Shown here one piece after another: positions 47,499 through 56,739 of a stretch of 64,000 nucleotides of DNA. Position 1 is the stretch's first letter. Each line of letters begins with the position of its first letter. The notes beneath the pieces are model-generated. The model did not search any database. It worked only from the letters and a program-made list of their open reading frames with translations, and was not told where the DNA came from. The DNA comes from Lepas anatifera (lineage: Eukaryota; Arthropoda; Thecostraca; Lepadidae), in contig JAOTON010002087.1 in assembly GCA_034440635.1 (NCBI GenBank), forward strand, positions 209,530 through 273,529, written 5' to 3'. A program made the position numbers and the translations under genes.

Positions 47499-47629
47499 CA
47501 CTGGCGGATCCATGGCTGGGGGAGCAAAAAGGCATTTGCCCCCCAAACTGCCCAATTTTGGCGATTTTCTTAAAAAAACCATATATTTTTCACGATTTAC
47601 CCCATACCGTCGGCCTGCATCCGCCCCTG
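47499..47629. mobile_element. hAT MITE, 131 bp, perfect 8-bp target duplication
   Basis: Termini are CACTGGCGGATCC and GCATCCGCCCCTG. The flanking TTGGCAGA at 47491-47498 and 47630-47637 is identical on both sides. The interior is C-rich and non-coding. It interrupts a plus-strand open frame that otherwise spans 47407-47766. Confidence 0.88.
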
Positions 47630-47946
47630 TTGGCAGACGCAAGGGGGATGCCATTCCGGCCATGGCTCCCCCAAAGCCCTGGAAGGAGGGCAGACTATCT
47701 TTTGGCCCCCAAAGGCCGAATAAATGGTTTGAAAATGGTGTTTACACTAGGTTTGTGGAGCAATAAAATCTTTGCCCCCACCCCCTCCCCCTCCTCCCTA
47801 GGAAGAGCTATCATGTACTCGGAGAAGTAGTTTATACTAGGTCTGTCGAGAACCGAGGGCGAAAGGCGCAGAAAACAGCATCCCCGTCACTCGATGCGGC
47901 ACTAGCCGACTTAAAAACCTGGGTCGCCTAAAGAGGGCGACCGTAT

Positions 47947-48141
47947 GTGATCTTAGATAGATATCCAGCCATCATCCAGCCGGCTAGCCTGATAATGGCC
48001 GCGCTACCAGTTACTCAGGTGTCCGTGGAGAGGTTGTTCTCCGCGATTAATCTACTGCTTACTGATCTCAGGTCCAGACTAAGAGCAGACATATTGGAGG
48101 CAATCTTGCTGCTCCGCTCCAACCGCGATTGGGTGGTGTAG
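47947..48141 (+). pseudogene. hAT transposase fragment: C-terminal dimerisation region
   Basis: The open frame reads ...PASLIMAALPVTQVSVERLF then SAINLLLTDLRSRLRADILE and AILLLRSNRDWVV, then stop. The 'LP.T..S.ERLFS......' block with the following 'R..L..D....ilfL..N' helix is the hATC dimerisation domain found at the extreme C-terminus of hAT transposases. The catalytic core and zinc finger are absent upstream; the region before it holds a MITE and unrelated frames. It is therefore a remnant, apparently the last exon or 3' end of the transposase of the enclosing hAT element. Confidence 0.85.
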
Positions 48142-48261
48142 TGAGCGAACCAGCTGCTGGGCCCTGGGCAGTAGGGTGGTTGGTTCCGATTTTTCTCGAA
48201 AAGGAATTATGCCATCAGCCTATCTGATGTGTTTTTCGATGTTGAACTCTGTTAGCTTAGG

Positions 48262-49190
48262 GTCGTTCAAAACAAACATTTTTTTGCTTTTCAGACTCGA
48301 ATCTACTTTTTGCCCATGACATATTCAATTCTTATTTCAATGAGCCACATTCCAAGCGTCTACGACAAAGGGAAAGATCGCCTCAAAACGGTTAAAGGTT
48401 TCATGTTTCGGGCGCGATTGGCCGCCCGGCGTTGCAGTCTCCCCATGTTAAATGGGGATATAAGGGGTGCATAACCTACCATTAAAGACAGCGTGGCATG
48501 TGCGTGCGTATAAGAGCGGTAGATGGGATTTAACGTGCAGGCATTTTCTTGTCAGATGTATTTGTAGCGTAATACAAATACATGTTATTCCACAAAAGAC
48601 CTGAAATTAAATGATTCAGCACCCTTGTACTCTAAATCCCGACAGAACATGAATGCCTTCCGGAGGCGAACCTTTCTCTAGTAACTATCGCTGGAGAACG
48701 TCGTGAGGCAGGTGCTTCTCCCTATTCTCCTGCAAACTATTTAAGAGCTCTGGTACTGATAAAAGAAGATGCTGTTTCATATTTTTATCGTTTAGGTGGC
48801 TCACGAAATCTTCCACCAGCTTCACACCACGTTCTGTGGGACCGTTCACGACAGTAAGTTCTGGAATACCTTGAAACAGGGGAAGCTATACCAGCTTCTC
48901 AACGGAGCCATTTCTGGTCAGAATATTTCAGATTCAGGCAATCGAATACCAGCCAGCTGTCAGGAGAAACAAGCTTGCTGAGGCTTAGCACCGAGCATTT
49001 ACAGAGCTCTTCATAGCCTTTATCGGAAACTTAAGCCTGCCCTAGTCAAATGTGAATCGTTTGCTGTTTTGGCCAATTGTTGTGCGACTGGCTCCTTACC
49101 TCCAAGATGGTGGTTCTCACCAGCGCGACAGAATATAACTTTCTGTGCACAGATACCACAGCTGATGGCAAATTGACTTCAGCACATTCA
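48262..49190. repeat. Left arm of a long inverted repeat
   Basis: It matches the reverse complement of 50160-51095. Identity is high (roughly 90% or more by eye) across 48262-48970, then falls away towards the centre. Landmarks include GAGCCACATTCCAAGCGTC and TGGCTCACGAAATCTTCCAC. It lies inside the 4.47-kb hAT element. Confidence 0.88.
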
Positions 49191-49344
49191 GGGCGATTTC
49201 TATATTAACTTAATGAAAGCACTGCATTGCATTTTATGGATAGCTTTGAGGCTTATAGAAGGCTCTAAAGCTGACTATCCGCGACACAGGAACCCAAATG
49301 CATGGTTTAGAACCACTTATAAGGAAAGCCACTAACTATTTCGG

Positions 49345-49884
49345 GGTCTGAGTGGCTCAGTCGGTTAGCGCTTGCGCTTGGATTGGCCAATGGCATCAGT
49401 GGTGGATCTAGCCGGTCGGTTTGGGAGGTGCAAACCAAAGTCAAAAGTCGAAAAGCAAAGAAAAAAACGTCACGCCGTGAAAGCTGCGCTACAATATCAC
49501 TTGCCGGAAGAATTTTGGTTATTTGAGGCGAAAAGCAAAAAAACGTCACGGGATGACAAATATGGGCTCGAGATACTTTTTCCAGTCCGATGGCCAATAT
49601 TTACACTGAACTTAACTGGTTCTGTTTGAAGTTGAGAGTTGAAGCACCAAAATCTTGCATATAAACTAAAAAAGGAGCCGGGGAAAAAAGGAGGTCGATC
49701 ACTTTGGGGGGGCAAAAACATAGTTCTGCCCCGAGCTTTTCCGTTTGGGGGGCAAGTGCCTGTTTTGCCCCCTCCCCCCCGTTGGATCCGCCACTGAACG
49801 GCATTCATTATGTGCTGGGTGTCGTGGGTTCGAGCCCACCCAGAGGCAGAATCTGGCGCGCTGCTCTAGCCCAAGCTAATTATT
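49345..49884 (+). mobile_element. tRNA-derived SINE split by a hAT MITE
   Basis: The head GTCTGAGTGGCTCAGTCGG (A box) lies at about 49346-49364. The B box GTGGGTTCGAGCCC lies at about 49826-49839, after the insertion at 49397-49796. Removing the insertion and one duplication gives a contiguous tRNA-like promoter of normal length. It sits in the spacer between the two long inverted arms. Confidence 0.75.
49397..49796 (+). mobile_element. hAT MITE family A, 400 bp
   Basis: Termini are CAGTGGTGGATCTAGCC and GTTGGATCCGCCACTG. The target duplications AATGGCAT (49389-49396) and AACGGCAT (49797-49804) differ at one base. The start (GCCGGTCGGTTTGGGAGGTG, then CAAAGTCAAAAGTCGAAA) matches the family A copies at 9551 and 44400 (reverse). 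It is inserted in a SINE. Confidence 0.88.
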
Positions 49885-50159
49885 TCCCTCTCTCCTCTGA
49901 TGCCAGATGACCTGAGCAGTTGATGTGTTGTTAAACTCCAAAAATTATAATATTCTGTCTTTAAGTATCTTCTGGAATGATGAACGGAATCTGACACAGT
50001 AGTAGCACGCACTTCATGCCATAAATGTCCTATATTCCATAATATGGCTCGCTGGTGAGCTCTGGGTCTTCTAAACAGACAGTTGTTGGAGACAAACTCT
50101 CCTGACAGCCACACGTAAACCAGCTTGCGCAATTCGAGATAATACTCCGGTATTGTGTA

Positions 50160-51095
50160 GAGGCACTGAAGTCAATGTGCAAACGGAACTGTTATTTGTG
50201 ACCAGAAAGTTACAATCTGCTTCGCAAATAAGAATCACAATGCTGAAGGTAAAAAGGCATACAGTGCCTGGCCTAAACAGCAAAACCATCTACCTTTCAG
50301 TTAGGTAGGCTAAAGTTTCCGACAGAGGCTATGAAGAGCTGGGCTCGATACCAAGCCTCTCCCAATTTCTCATTCCTGAAAGCTGGATGGTAATCGAGCG
50401 CCTGAATCTGAAAGATTCTGACTTGAAATGGCGCCGTTGAGAAGCTGGTGACTGGTATAGCTTCCCCTGTTTCAAGGTATTCCAGAACTTATTGTCGTGA
50501 ACGGTCCCACAGAACGTGGTGTGAAGCTGGTGGAAGATTTCGTGAGCCACCTAAAGGGTAAAAATATGAAACAGCATCTTCTTTTAGCAGTATCAGAGCT
50601 CTTAAATAGTTCGCAGGAGAATAAGGGGAAGCACCTGCCCCAACGACGTTCTCCAGCGGTAGTTACCAGAGAAAGGTTCGCCTCCGGAAGGCATTCCTGT
50701 TCTGTCGGGATTTAGAGTACTAGGCTGCTGAATAATTTAATTTCAGGTCTTTTGTGGAATAACATGTATTTGTATTGCGCTGAAAATACATCTGACAAGT
50801 AAATGCCTGCATGTTAAATCCCATCTACCGTTCTTATACGCACGCACATGCCACGCTGTCTTTACTGGTAGGTTATGCACCCCTTTCATCCCAATTTAAC
50901 AAGGGGAGACTACAACGCCGGGCGACCAATCGCGCCCGAAACAACATGAAATGTTTAATCGTTTTGAGGCGATCTTTCCCGCTGTCGTGGACGCTTGGAA
51001 TGTGGCTCATTGAAATCAGAATTGAATATATAATGGGAAAAAGTGGGTTCGAGGCTGAAAAGTAAAAAAAAGTTTTTATGAACGACCCTACTGTT
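50160..51095. repeat. Right arm of a long inverted repeat
   Basis: Reverse complement of 48262-49190 with scattered substitutions and small indels. One example is an extra CACCAG-type duplication near 50446 relative to the left arm. Together the arms could form a ~0.9-kb hairpin around a ~970-bp spacer. Confidence 0.88.
50497..50712 (+). pseudogene. Transposase-like fragment (tentative)
   Basis: The frame reads NGPTERGVKLVEDFVSHLKG, then KNMKQHLLLAVSEL. The 'N...ERG(V/I)KL(V/I).DF......e...Q.lLL.V' pattern recurs at the C-terminus of uncharacterised transposase-like proteins in invertebrates. The mirrored arm (about 48700-48860, minus strand) encodes the same piece. It is short and stop-interrupted upstream, so it is only a relic. 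Confidence 0.4.
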
Positions 51096-51417
51096 CCTGT
51101 TCCTTAGCTCATCGAAACTTTTCTTTGCGGGCTGTCCAAGCTTTACTTGGTCGTTGTATCTTTAATTTTTATGTGGGTTTGCGGACATGTCTGACCCATA
51201 TTTCTGTTTGTCATAACAGTGCAGTGCAGTTTGCCATACGACTGCACTGCAGTGTAGGTTGGTCCAGTTTTGAGGTTCAATGGCCTTTGGTATCTGGTCA
51301 AGAGCGTTCGTTCATCCAGTCGCCATTTTTCATTCGTACAAATACGTAATCACTTTGTATCCGATGGAATTTCACGCCCTTGAGAACGTTTCGATCACAT
51401 TTTGGATATAGGTACAT

Positions 51418-51590
51418 TGCCGGAGCCGGAGCTGGAGCCGGAGCCGGTCGGAGCCGACTATTTTGCCCGGAGCCGGAGCCGGAGCCGTTAGGACACTTGA
51501 ACCCGGAGCCGGAGCCGGAGCCGGAGCCGAAATCATAACCCCGGACCGGAGCCGGAGCCGGAGCCGTCCAAAATTGTCTCGGCTCCGCAT
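51418..51590. repeat. Subterminal GGAGCC hexamer array (right)
   Basis: Interrupted (GGAGCC)n next to the right terminus of the hAT element; see the left array at 47125-47257. Confidence 0.9.
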
Positions 51591-51595
51591 CCCTG

Positions 51596-51850
51596 TTGAA
51601 CACAATGTCTTCGGCTTTCCCTCTTCAAATCTTTGTATAGCAAGTACCTTCAACATATATGTGTGCGTTTGTTAGTGTCTTAAATTTTTAGCAATTATCC
51701 GTAAAACTGCGCCTTGGACCTTCTTGTCTACTGCTGTGCTCCTAATGTAGGTTTTTCATTGATTACACTGATGATGATATTGTAATATATCGAAACCGAT
51801 CTGCATGTTGACATATGAGTCTTTATTAATTGTTAAGTTCATACTTTTAC

Positions 51851-51851
<1 letters not shown>
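51596..51851 (+). mobile_element. Penelope-like terminal segment, right half of an inverted pair
   Basis: Inverted copy of 46711-46982. It begins at the TTGAACAC target duplication of the hAT element and ends against the TA tract at 51855. It carries a second hammerhead-like core on the plus strand. Confidence 0.6.
51745..51822 (+). ncRNA. Hammerhead-ribozyme-like core (copy 2)
   Basis: CTGATGA (51768-51774), stem II GATAT-TGTAAT-ATATC, GAAA (51792-51795), then CCGATC. Compared with copy 1, stem III reads ACCGAT instead of the self-complementary ACCGGT, so this copy may be inactive. The predicted cleavage-site C is at 51801. Confidence 0.55.

Positions 51852-51854
<3 letters not shown>

Positions 51855-51892
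<38 letters not shown>
51855..51892. repeat. (TA)n microsatellite
   Basis: About 19 TA units beside the Penelope-like terminal segment. Confidence 0.95.
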
Positions 51893-51893
<1 letters not shown>

Positions 51894-52417
51894 CAGCAGG
51901 CAGCCTTGGTAACCCACAACCGCACAGATGATGGAGGCGGAAGAAGCGGTTGTGGAGATGTCCGAGGTGGGGATACTGTGCCTCCCGCATCTGTGTCCAC
52001 AGTAGCACGTAGGCACAGAAGCGGCAGGAGCTATCCACAGGAATCCTCATTTAGTTAGGTAGTTAATTTTTATTTATTTGAGGTGCGGTTATATGTTTAA
52101 TATCATGCTCACATAAATAGCTGAAGTGTCTTCGATTGTGTTTTAGATTTGCTCAACATGAAATGTATTTTAGTCGTTTACGTACATTGTCATATTGATA
52201 TCGTGAATATTTCGCAGTTAGGTTTTTCAATACGTACTCTAGAAACATACTCATTATTTTAATTTTCAGCCTGTGTTGCCTAATGTAAACTTTACCTTGC
52301 CAATTTAAAATACTGTACATCATATTGATCTGCTCAGACGAAGCTTTTGTTGTTATACTGTTGCTCGTGTAAAATGTTATTCAAATATGTGTTGCAATCT
52401 CTCCGAGCCCACTTAGG

Positions 52418-52681
52418 TTGTTCCTCAACAGAATTTCCAATGTTTTTCTTGATAATGCTTTAAAAAATAAAGTGAAACCGGTCGGAAAATGCGTTCCATA
52501 TTACTTACCTGACATGATATTAACTCTTCCAATCCTTTTAGTTTCTTTATCTATGAATTTTGGCGAATTGATCTACGATTTAAACAGAGAAGAAAGAAAC
52601 ATCGTCAACTCAATCATCCGAACTAATAAGAAGATCTCAAAAGCAACATCAGCCATCGAATTTAACCAGCGCTGTTTATAC

Positions 52682-52684
<3 letters not shown>
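52418..52684 (+). pseudogene. Penelope-like element, N-terminal coding fragment 1
   Basis: The frame ends IVNSIIRTNKKISKATSAIE followed by FNQRCLYE, then runs straight into a TA tract. The block aligns with the fragments at 53190-53460 and 54700-54953 (motif ISIATKQTINNVIKQQKKLS then KCESAILFNSRCIEED) but is clearly diverged, so it comes from another subfamily. It is the start of a retroelement polyprotein only; no reverse-transcriptase motifs follow. Confidence 0.5.

Positions 52685-52732
<48 letters not shown>
52684..52732. repeat. (TA)n microsatellite
   Basis: About 24 TA units that interrupt a Penelope-like coding fragment. Confidence 0.95.
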
Positions 52733-52735
<3 letters not shown>

Positions 52736-53164
52736 GGTTATCTTATAAGTGTGGTTCATAATTATATGCCTGCCCCCGTGCATAAGGCCAGTATTTCTGC
52801 AACTTTACACTCCCAGACCTTTCCATTCATATCTGGGAACGGGGATAGAAACATGATCCATGAGGCATCGATTCTGAACACCGATAAGCTAGCCTGTTTC
52901 TTCGATTATGTCTTTTTAACATACGCAGATGCTATGCTTCTAGACAGGTGGCGTTGATGTGGTTATCGTGGCTCATCCGAACCTTACTGCCTACGACTTC
53001 CACAAAGTCAATTTTTCAGAGCTATTACCGTAAAAATAAAAATAGTGCGCCCTTGACTTTAAAATCTAGATGGGAAGCTTAAGCGTCGCACTTATTCTTC
53101 TTTCAACACAACCAGCCTTACAGGGGAGAGGGATGGAGTCATCAAATATTATACTTGCAAACAA

Positions 53165-53189
53165 TTATATATATATATATATATATATA
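53165..53189. repeat. (TA)n microsatellite
   Basis: About 12 TA units directly downstream (minus sense) of Penelope-like fragment 2. Confidence 0.95.
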
Positions 53190-53460
53190 CATTGTAGTAG
53201 TTGGGCAATATATCCTCTTCGATGCAGCGACTATTGAATAGTATTGCTGATTCACACTTGGATAACTTTTTTTGTTGTTTAATTACATTATTGATGGTTT
53301 GTTTGGTTGCAATTGAAATGTATTTGGTCAAATCAGTAAAGTTCATTAAAATATTACAAATATAAGTTCGAGCTTTCGAATGTATTGGACATTCATTATC
53401 AAGATAAGAGAAAGAGCGGCTCACGTTTTCCAAAATATAGTTGTTTGAAAAATATAGCAC
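53190..53460 (-). pseudogene. Penelope-like element, N-terminal coding fragment 2
   Basis: The minus-strand frame contains VSRSFSYLDNECPIHSKART, then ISIATKQTINNVIKQQKKLS, then SRCIEEDILPNYYN, and runs into a TA tract. It is a near-identical inverted copy of 54660-54953. The N-terminal position is inferred from its placement downstream of the 3' end of another copy (53722-54470), as in the head-to-tail partial duplications typical of Penelope-like elements. Confidence 0.6.
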
Positions 53461-53721
53461 CGAGTAATGAGCTCTAATCAGTTGAAAGACCTTCTTATGT
53501 AAAGAAATATCATTACATTTTTGCCGACTACTTGCTATGAAATTATCTCATGAGTACAAAACTACAATTCTTATATCATCTTATCACAGTTTCATAGTCA
53601 CACTACATTAAAACATAGTTAGTCACAAGGCATTACAATACAATAGAAAAACATTCACATTGTCAACACATGGTATGTTATACAGTACATATATATCACA
53701 CATATTTGTTTTTTCTATTAT

Positions 53722-54470
53722 TTAACCCATCCCCCATAGTGACAACTTGGCGAGTCTAACGTTTTTTTGTGTGTTGATCTGCGGTGCGAGTTGGTTGATG
53801 TATATTGCTTCAATGATTTCTATCTTGTGGTCAGTGCTGGAGTGTATTATATGTGTGTTATCAGTAAGCATTTGTCTTGTGAGTGTTGTGTTGTGTTCTT
53901 GTTGTAGATGATCCTTAGGGGCTCCCTCGTGGAGGTGCATGGTAAGACGACGAGATAAAGTGGTTGATGTGTATCCGATGTAGTTTACCTTACGAAGTCT
54001 GCAACCTTCGTCGGGACATTGAAATTGGTAAACTACATTAGTACGCATCAACCACTTAATCTTCGTGGGATTGTTGCACATTACAAGGTTTTTGTTTTCG
54101 TGTTCTGGTAGTATATGTGAAGATTGGATTGCGTGATTCTCTTTACATTTGATGTTTCTTTTAAGTATGCTTTTCAAAATCTTCTCATCTGTTTCGTACT
54201 GCGAGTTCATGTGATTTCGGTAGTAGAGATGGTGTGTTACTGTTTGTACTTGGTCTGATGTTTTGCTGTTGTATTTGTTGTCTAGTTGTCTTTTGATTTC
54301 TGCGTCTACGTCTTGGTTAGAATATCCGTTATTTACTAGAATTTGTTTCGGCCTAATGAATTCAGAATGCATTTTGTCGTGTGGTGAACTGGTTTTAATG
54401 GCTCTTCTTACGAATGATCGGATGACGCTGGTTTTATATCGTGTTGGGCATTCGCTCTTTGCGTTGAGAC
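53722..54470 (-). pseudogene. Penelope-like element, 3' part with GIY-YIG endonuclease
   Basis: The minus-strand frame is open from about 54470, without its own start, to a stop at 53722-53724. It reads ...RYKTSVIRSFVRRAIKTS, IRPKQILVNNGYSNQDVDAE, then a GIY-YIG nuclease: CPDEGC, VNYIGYTSTTLSRRLTMHLH, and later IEIIEAIYINQLAPQIN. Penelope-like elements are the retroelements that carry a C-terminal GIY-YIG endonuclease with an internal Cys/His finger. The YIG motif, catalytic Arg (SRRL) and Glu (IIEA) are all present. The reverse transcriptase is missing because the copy is cut at about 54480, next to an AT-rich TTTTAATG-type repeat. Confidence 0.88.
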
Positions 54471-54659
54471 TATGTTTTAATGTAACTATGTTTTAACGTA
54501 GTGTGTTTTACTAACTATGTTTTAATGTATGTGTTTTAATGTAGTGTGACTATGAAACTGTGATAAGATGATATAAGAATTGTAGTTTTGTACTCATGAG
54601 ATAATTCCATAGCAAGAAGTCGGCAAAAATGTAATGATATTTCTTTACATAAGAAGGTC

Positions 54660-54950
54660 TTTCAACTGATTAGAGCTCATTACTCGGTGCTATATTTTTC
54701 AAAAACTATATTTAGGAAAACGTGAGCCGCTCTTTCTCTTATCTTGATAATGAATGTCCAATACATTCGAAAGCTCGAACTTATATTTGTAATATTTTTA
54801 ATGAACTTTACTGATTTGATCAAAGACATTTCAATTGCAACCAAACAAACCATCAATAATGTAATTAAACAACAAAAAAGTTATCCAAGTGTGAATCAGC
54901 AATACTATTCAATAGTCGCTGCATCGAAGAGGATATATTGCCCAACTACT

Positions 54951-54953
<3 letters not shown>
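54660..54953 (+). pseudogene. Penelope-like element, N-terminal coding fragment 3
   Basis: Inverted copy of fragment 2, reading towards the right and running into the TA tract at 54954. Compared with fragment 2 it has single-base shifts, for example in the TTAATGAAC and AAAAAAG regions, so the frame is broken. Confidence 0.6.

Positions 54954-55004
<51 letters not shown>
54954..55004. repeat. (TA)n microsatellite
   Basis: About 25 TA units terminating Penelope-like fragment 3. Confidence 0.95.
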
Positions 55005-55005
<1 letters not shown>

Positions 55006-55871
55006 GGCGGCATTTCAAGTTTCACCGTAATGGACATAACATAATGAGAACTATGGGAGGAGACGGCTAGGATTAGCAAAACTGAGACTGCAGTCAGGTG
55101 GAACGCTACCCGGAATGGGTTTCTGCTATCCAAGCTGCATGATGAGATCGCTCCTTTCAAGTAGTTTAAGAATAAGTGGGTGGATAAGGATGACTAGTGA
55201 AGACAAAGGCAAACACGCACATGGACACAGACATGACTGAAAACACAAAGACAATGAGAAGATGAAGGTGAGTATGCAATATTCGGCTCCGTCATCTTTT
55301 AATACTCGTATTTCAAACATTTTCGATAAAGCTGCCTCTACTCCGCAGTAGCTAGACTTTTCACATCCGGCTTCTCCACTGAAGTGGTATCTTCAACCCA
55401 CGCCCTGCAGCTTGATAGCGTTTAATACAGTGCTCGCGAAATCTGATTTTAACATGTACGAAATGTCATCTCTAATATTTTTCTTGAAGGAAACAATCAC
55501 TCAATGTAAGTGGACAAAAAGCTTTGAAGATTTTGGTGCAGTCTTCAAATAAGTGGGTTTAGTAGCATAAAGCCGCAAAAGAAGAGTTTGTATTGTTCCT
55601 TTTATCTAAAAAAGTCATATATTCCTTTATTTTCATTTATCTATGGCTGCTGCTACATCTTATTGCGATTAGTTTGTTATTCACCTGAGTGCCAGAAAAC
55701 AGTGTGTCGCACGTCACCAGAGCTCACGATCGATACCAATTTGTATTTCCTTAGATTATCAGGTCACCTTGCAGGTCAGGTCAAAGACTCTGATTCATTT
55801 TCCCGCATGCCTAATGTTCCTGCCTGGCGGCTATTGATCAAAACAGCAGGCACATGACCAAATATAGAACT
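55005..55871. other. Unassigned DNA
   Basis: No gene recognised. AGGTCACC and AGGTCAGGTCA words occur at about 55761-55783. Confidence 0.4.
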
Positions 55872-56095
55872 ACCGCCGCCCCGGTAGCTCAGTTGGTAGA
55901 GTGTTGGGCTCCGGCCCGCCGCTCAGAAGCATGCAGTGGCAGTGCATGTCCAGGCTTGGGATCGGTTCCCCTGAGACGCTCCGGCGCTCAATAGATTGCC
56001 CGACGTAGGTCGGCTGGCAACCGACTGGTGAGAGGGTGACCTGAGCGGGGCGGCCGTCCCTGTGCTTTGTGGGACGTTAAACTTTGACTTCTAAA
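55872..56095 (+). mobile_element. tRNA-derived SINE (plus strand)
   Basis: The head CCCCGGTAGCTCAGTTGGTA (A box, about 55877) and a B-box-like GGGATCGGTTCCCC (about 55959-55972) are followed by a body with CGACTGGTGAGAGGGTGACC and the end GGGACGTTAAACTTTGACTT. The extra sequence between the boxes and the long body exclude a normal tRNA gene. Confidence 0.75.
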
Positions 56096-56379
56096 TTATC
56101 CCTTCATTGTGGGAGTTGCTCGTTCGGGTGGTGGGGTCGGGGTCTCCGTGACAAGTCCATTGAGGACTTTAGTCCGACTCCAGCAGCCGTACTGGGAACA
56201 AGTTGGACAAAATTTAAAAAAATATAGCGCAATAATATACCCGTCAGAATGATCGGAAACATTTCCACTTCGCTTCATACACGATACAGTTTTGTGATCC
56301 ATCTGGTTAACGTGTGAGTCGGTGAAGAGTAAAAGGCGGCTGAGGGCCAAAATTACCTGTCATCATTACCTGCCATCAT

Positions 56380-56560
56380 GTTATCCATATGATGGCCTGT
56401 TTTGACCTCTAATAAAGGTATTGTGATCGTAAATAATTGTTTAAATATTTTCTATAGAAATTTGGATGGGCTACCCAACGCCCTTTACCATTTTTCGTTA
56501 CCTAGCGTGGTTCTTGAGATCTTAGGCAGGGGTGGGTACCGCAAAATTACCTAAAGACAA
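56380..56560 (-). mobile_element. TTAA element family 2, fragment (minus orientation)
   Basis: On the minus strand, GGTACCCACCCCTGCCTAAG, then a block ending GGGTAGCCCATCC and AGAGGTCAAAACAGGCC, parallels 9788-9933 and 27908-28062. Both TTAA termini are missing. Confidence 0.65.
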
Positions 56561-56658
56561 TTTTTACAAAAACAATTGCTTTTATTTTTGGGGTACAATC
56601 AGCCTCAATCTGTCCTTAAGCCTTCAAAATATATTCCTGGGAAGGCCTCAGAGATCAT

Positions 56659-56738
56659 TGTGGGATTGTGAGTTGCTGCACTCCCACAATGGCGCGCTCA
56701 GACACGCACAGCGAGAGTGCAGCAACTCACAATCCACA
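56659..56738. repeat. Rearranged 5' LTR: inverted LTR-end foldback
   Basis: 56659-56683 equals the first 25 bases of the 3' LTR. 56684-56738 equals the reverse complement of the first ~55 bases of the LTR, with one G fewer. The two pieces can pair as a hairpin. Confidence 0.9.
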
Positions 56739-56739
56739 A

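Larger units (their letters stand above)
47123..51595 (+). mobile_element. hAT-type transposon (4.47 kb), degenerate, with nested insertions
   Basis: Termini CAGGGATGCGGA (47123) and TCCGCATCCCTG (51595) are inverted. The perfect 8-bp duplications TTGAACAC are at 47115-47122 and 51596-51603. GGAGCC hexamer arrays occupy both subterminal regions. Inside lies a hAT transposase C-terminal fragment on the plus strand (47947-48141), which supports the family call. It also holds a 131-bp hAT MITE, a long inverted repeat, and a SINE that itself carries a 400-bp hAT MITE. The transposase is not intact. Confidence 0.85.

Noticed and set aside
49346..49840. Functional tRNA gene
   Set aside because: The A and B boxes are separated by a MITE insertion and followed by a SINE body.
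55872..55980. Functional tRNA gene
   Set aside because: No clean cloverleaf; the distance between boxes and the attached body identify a SINE.
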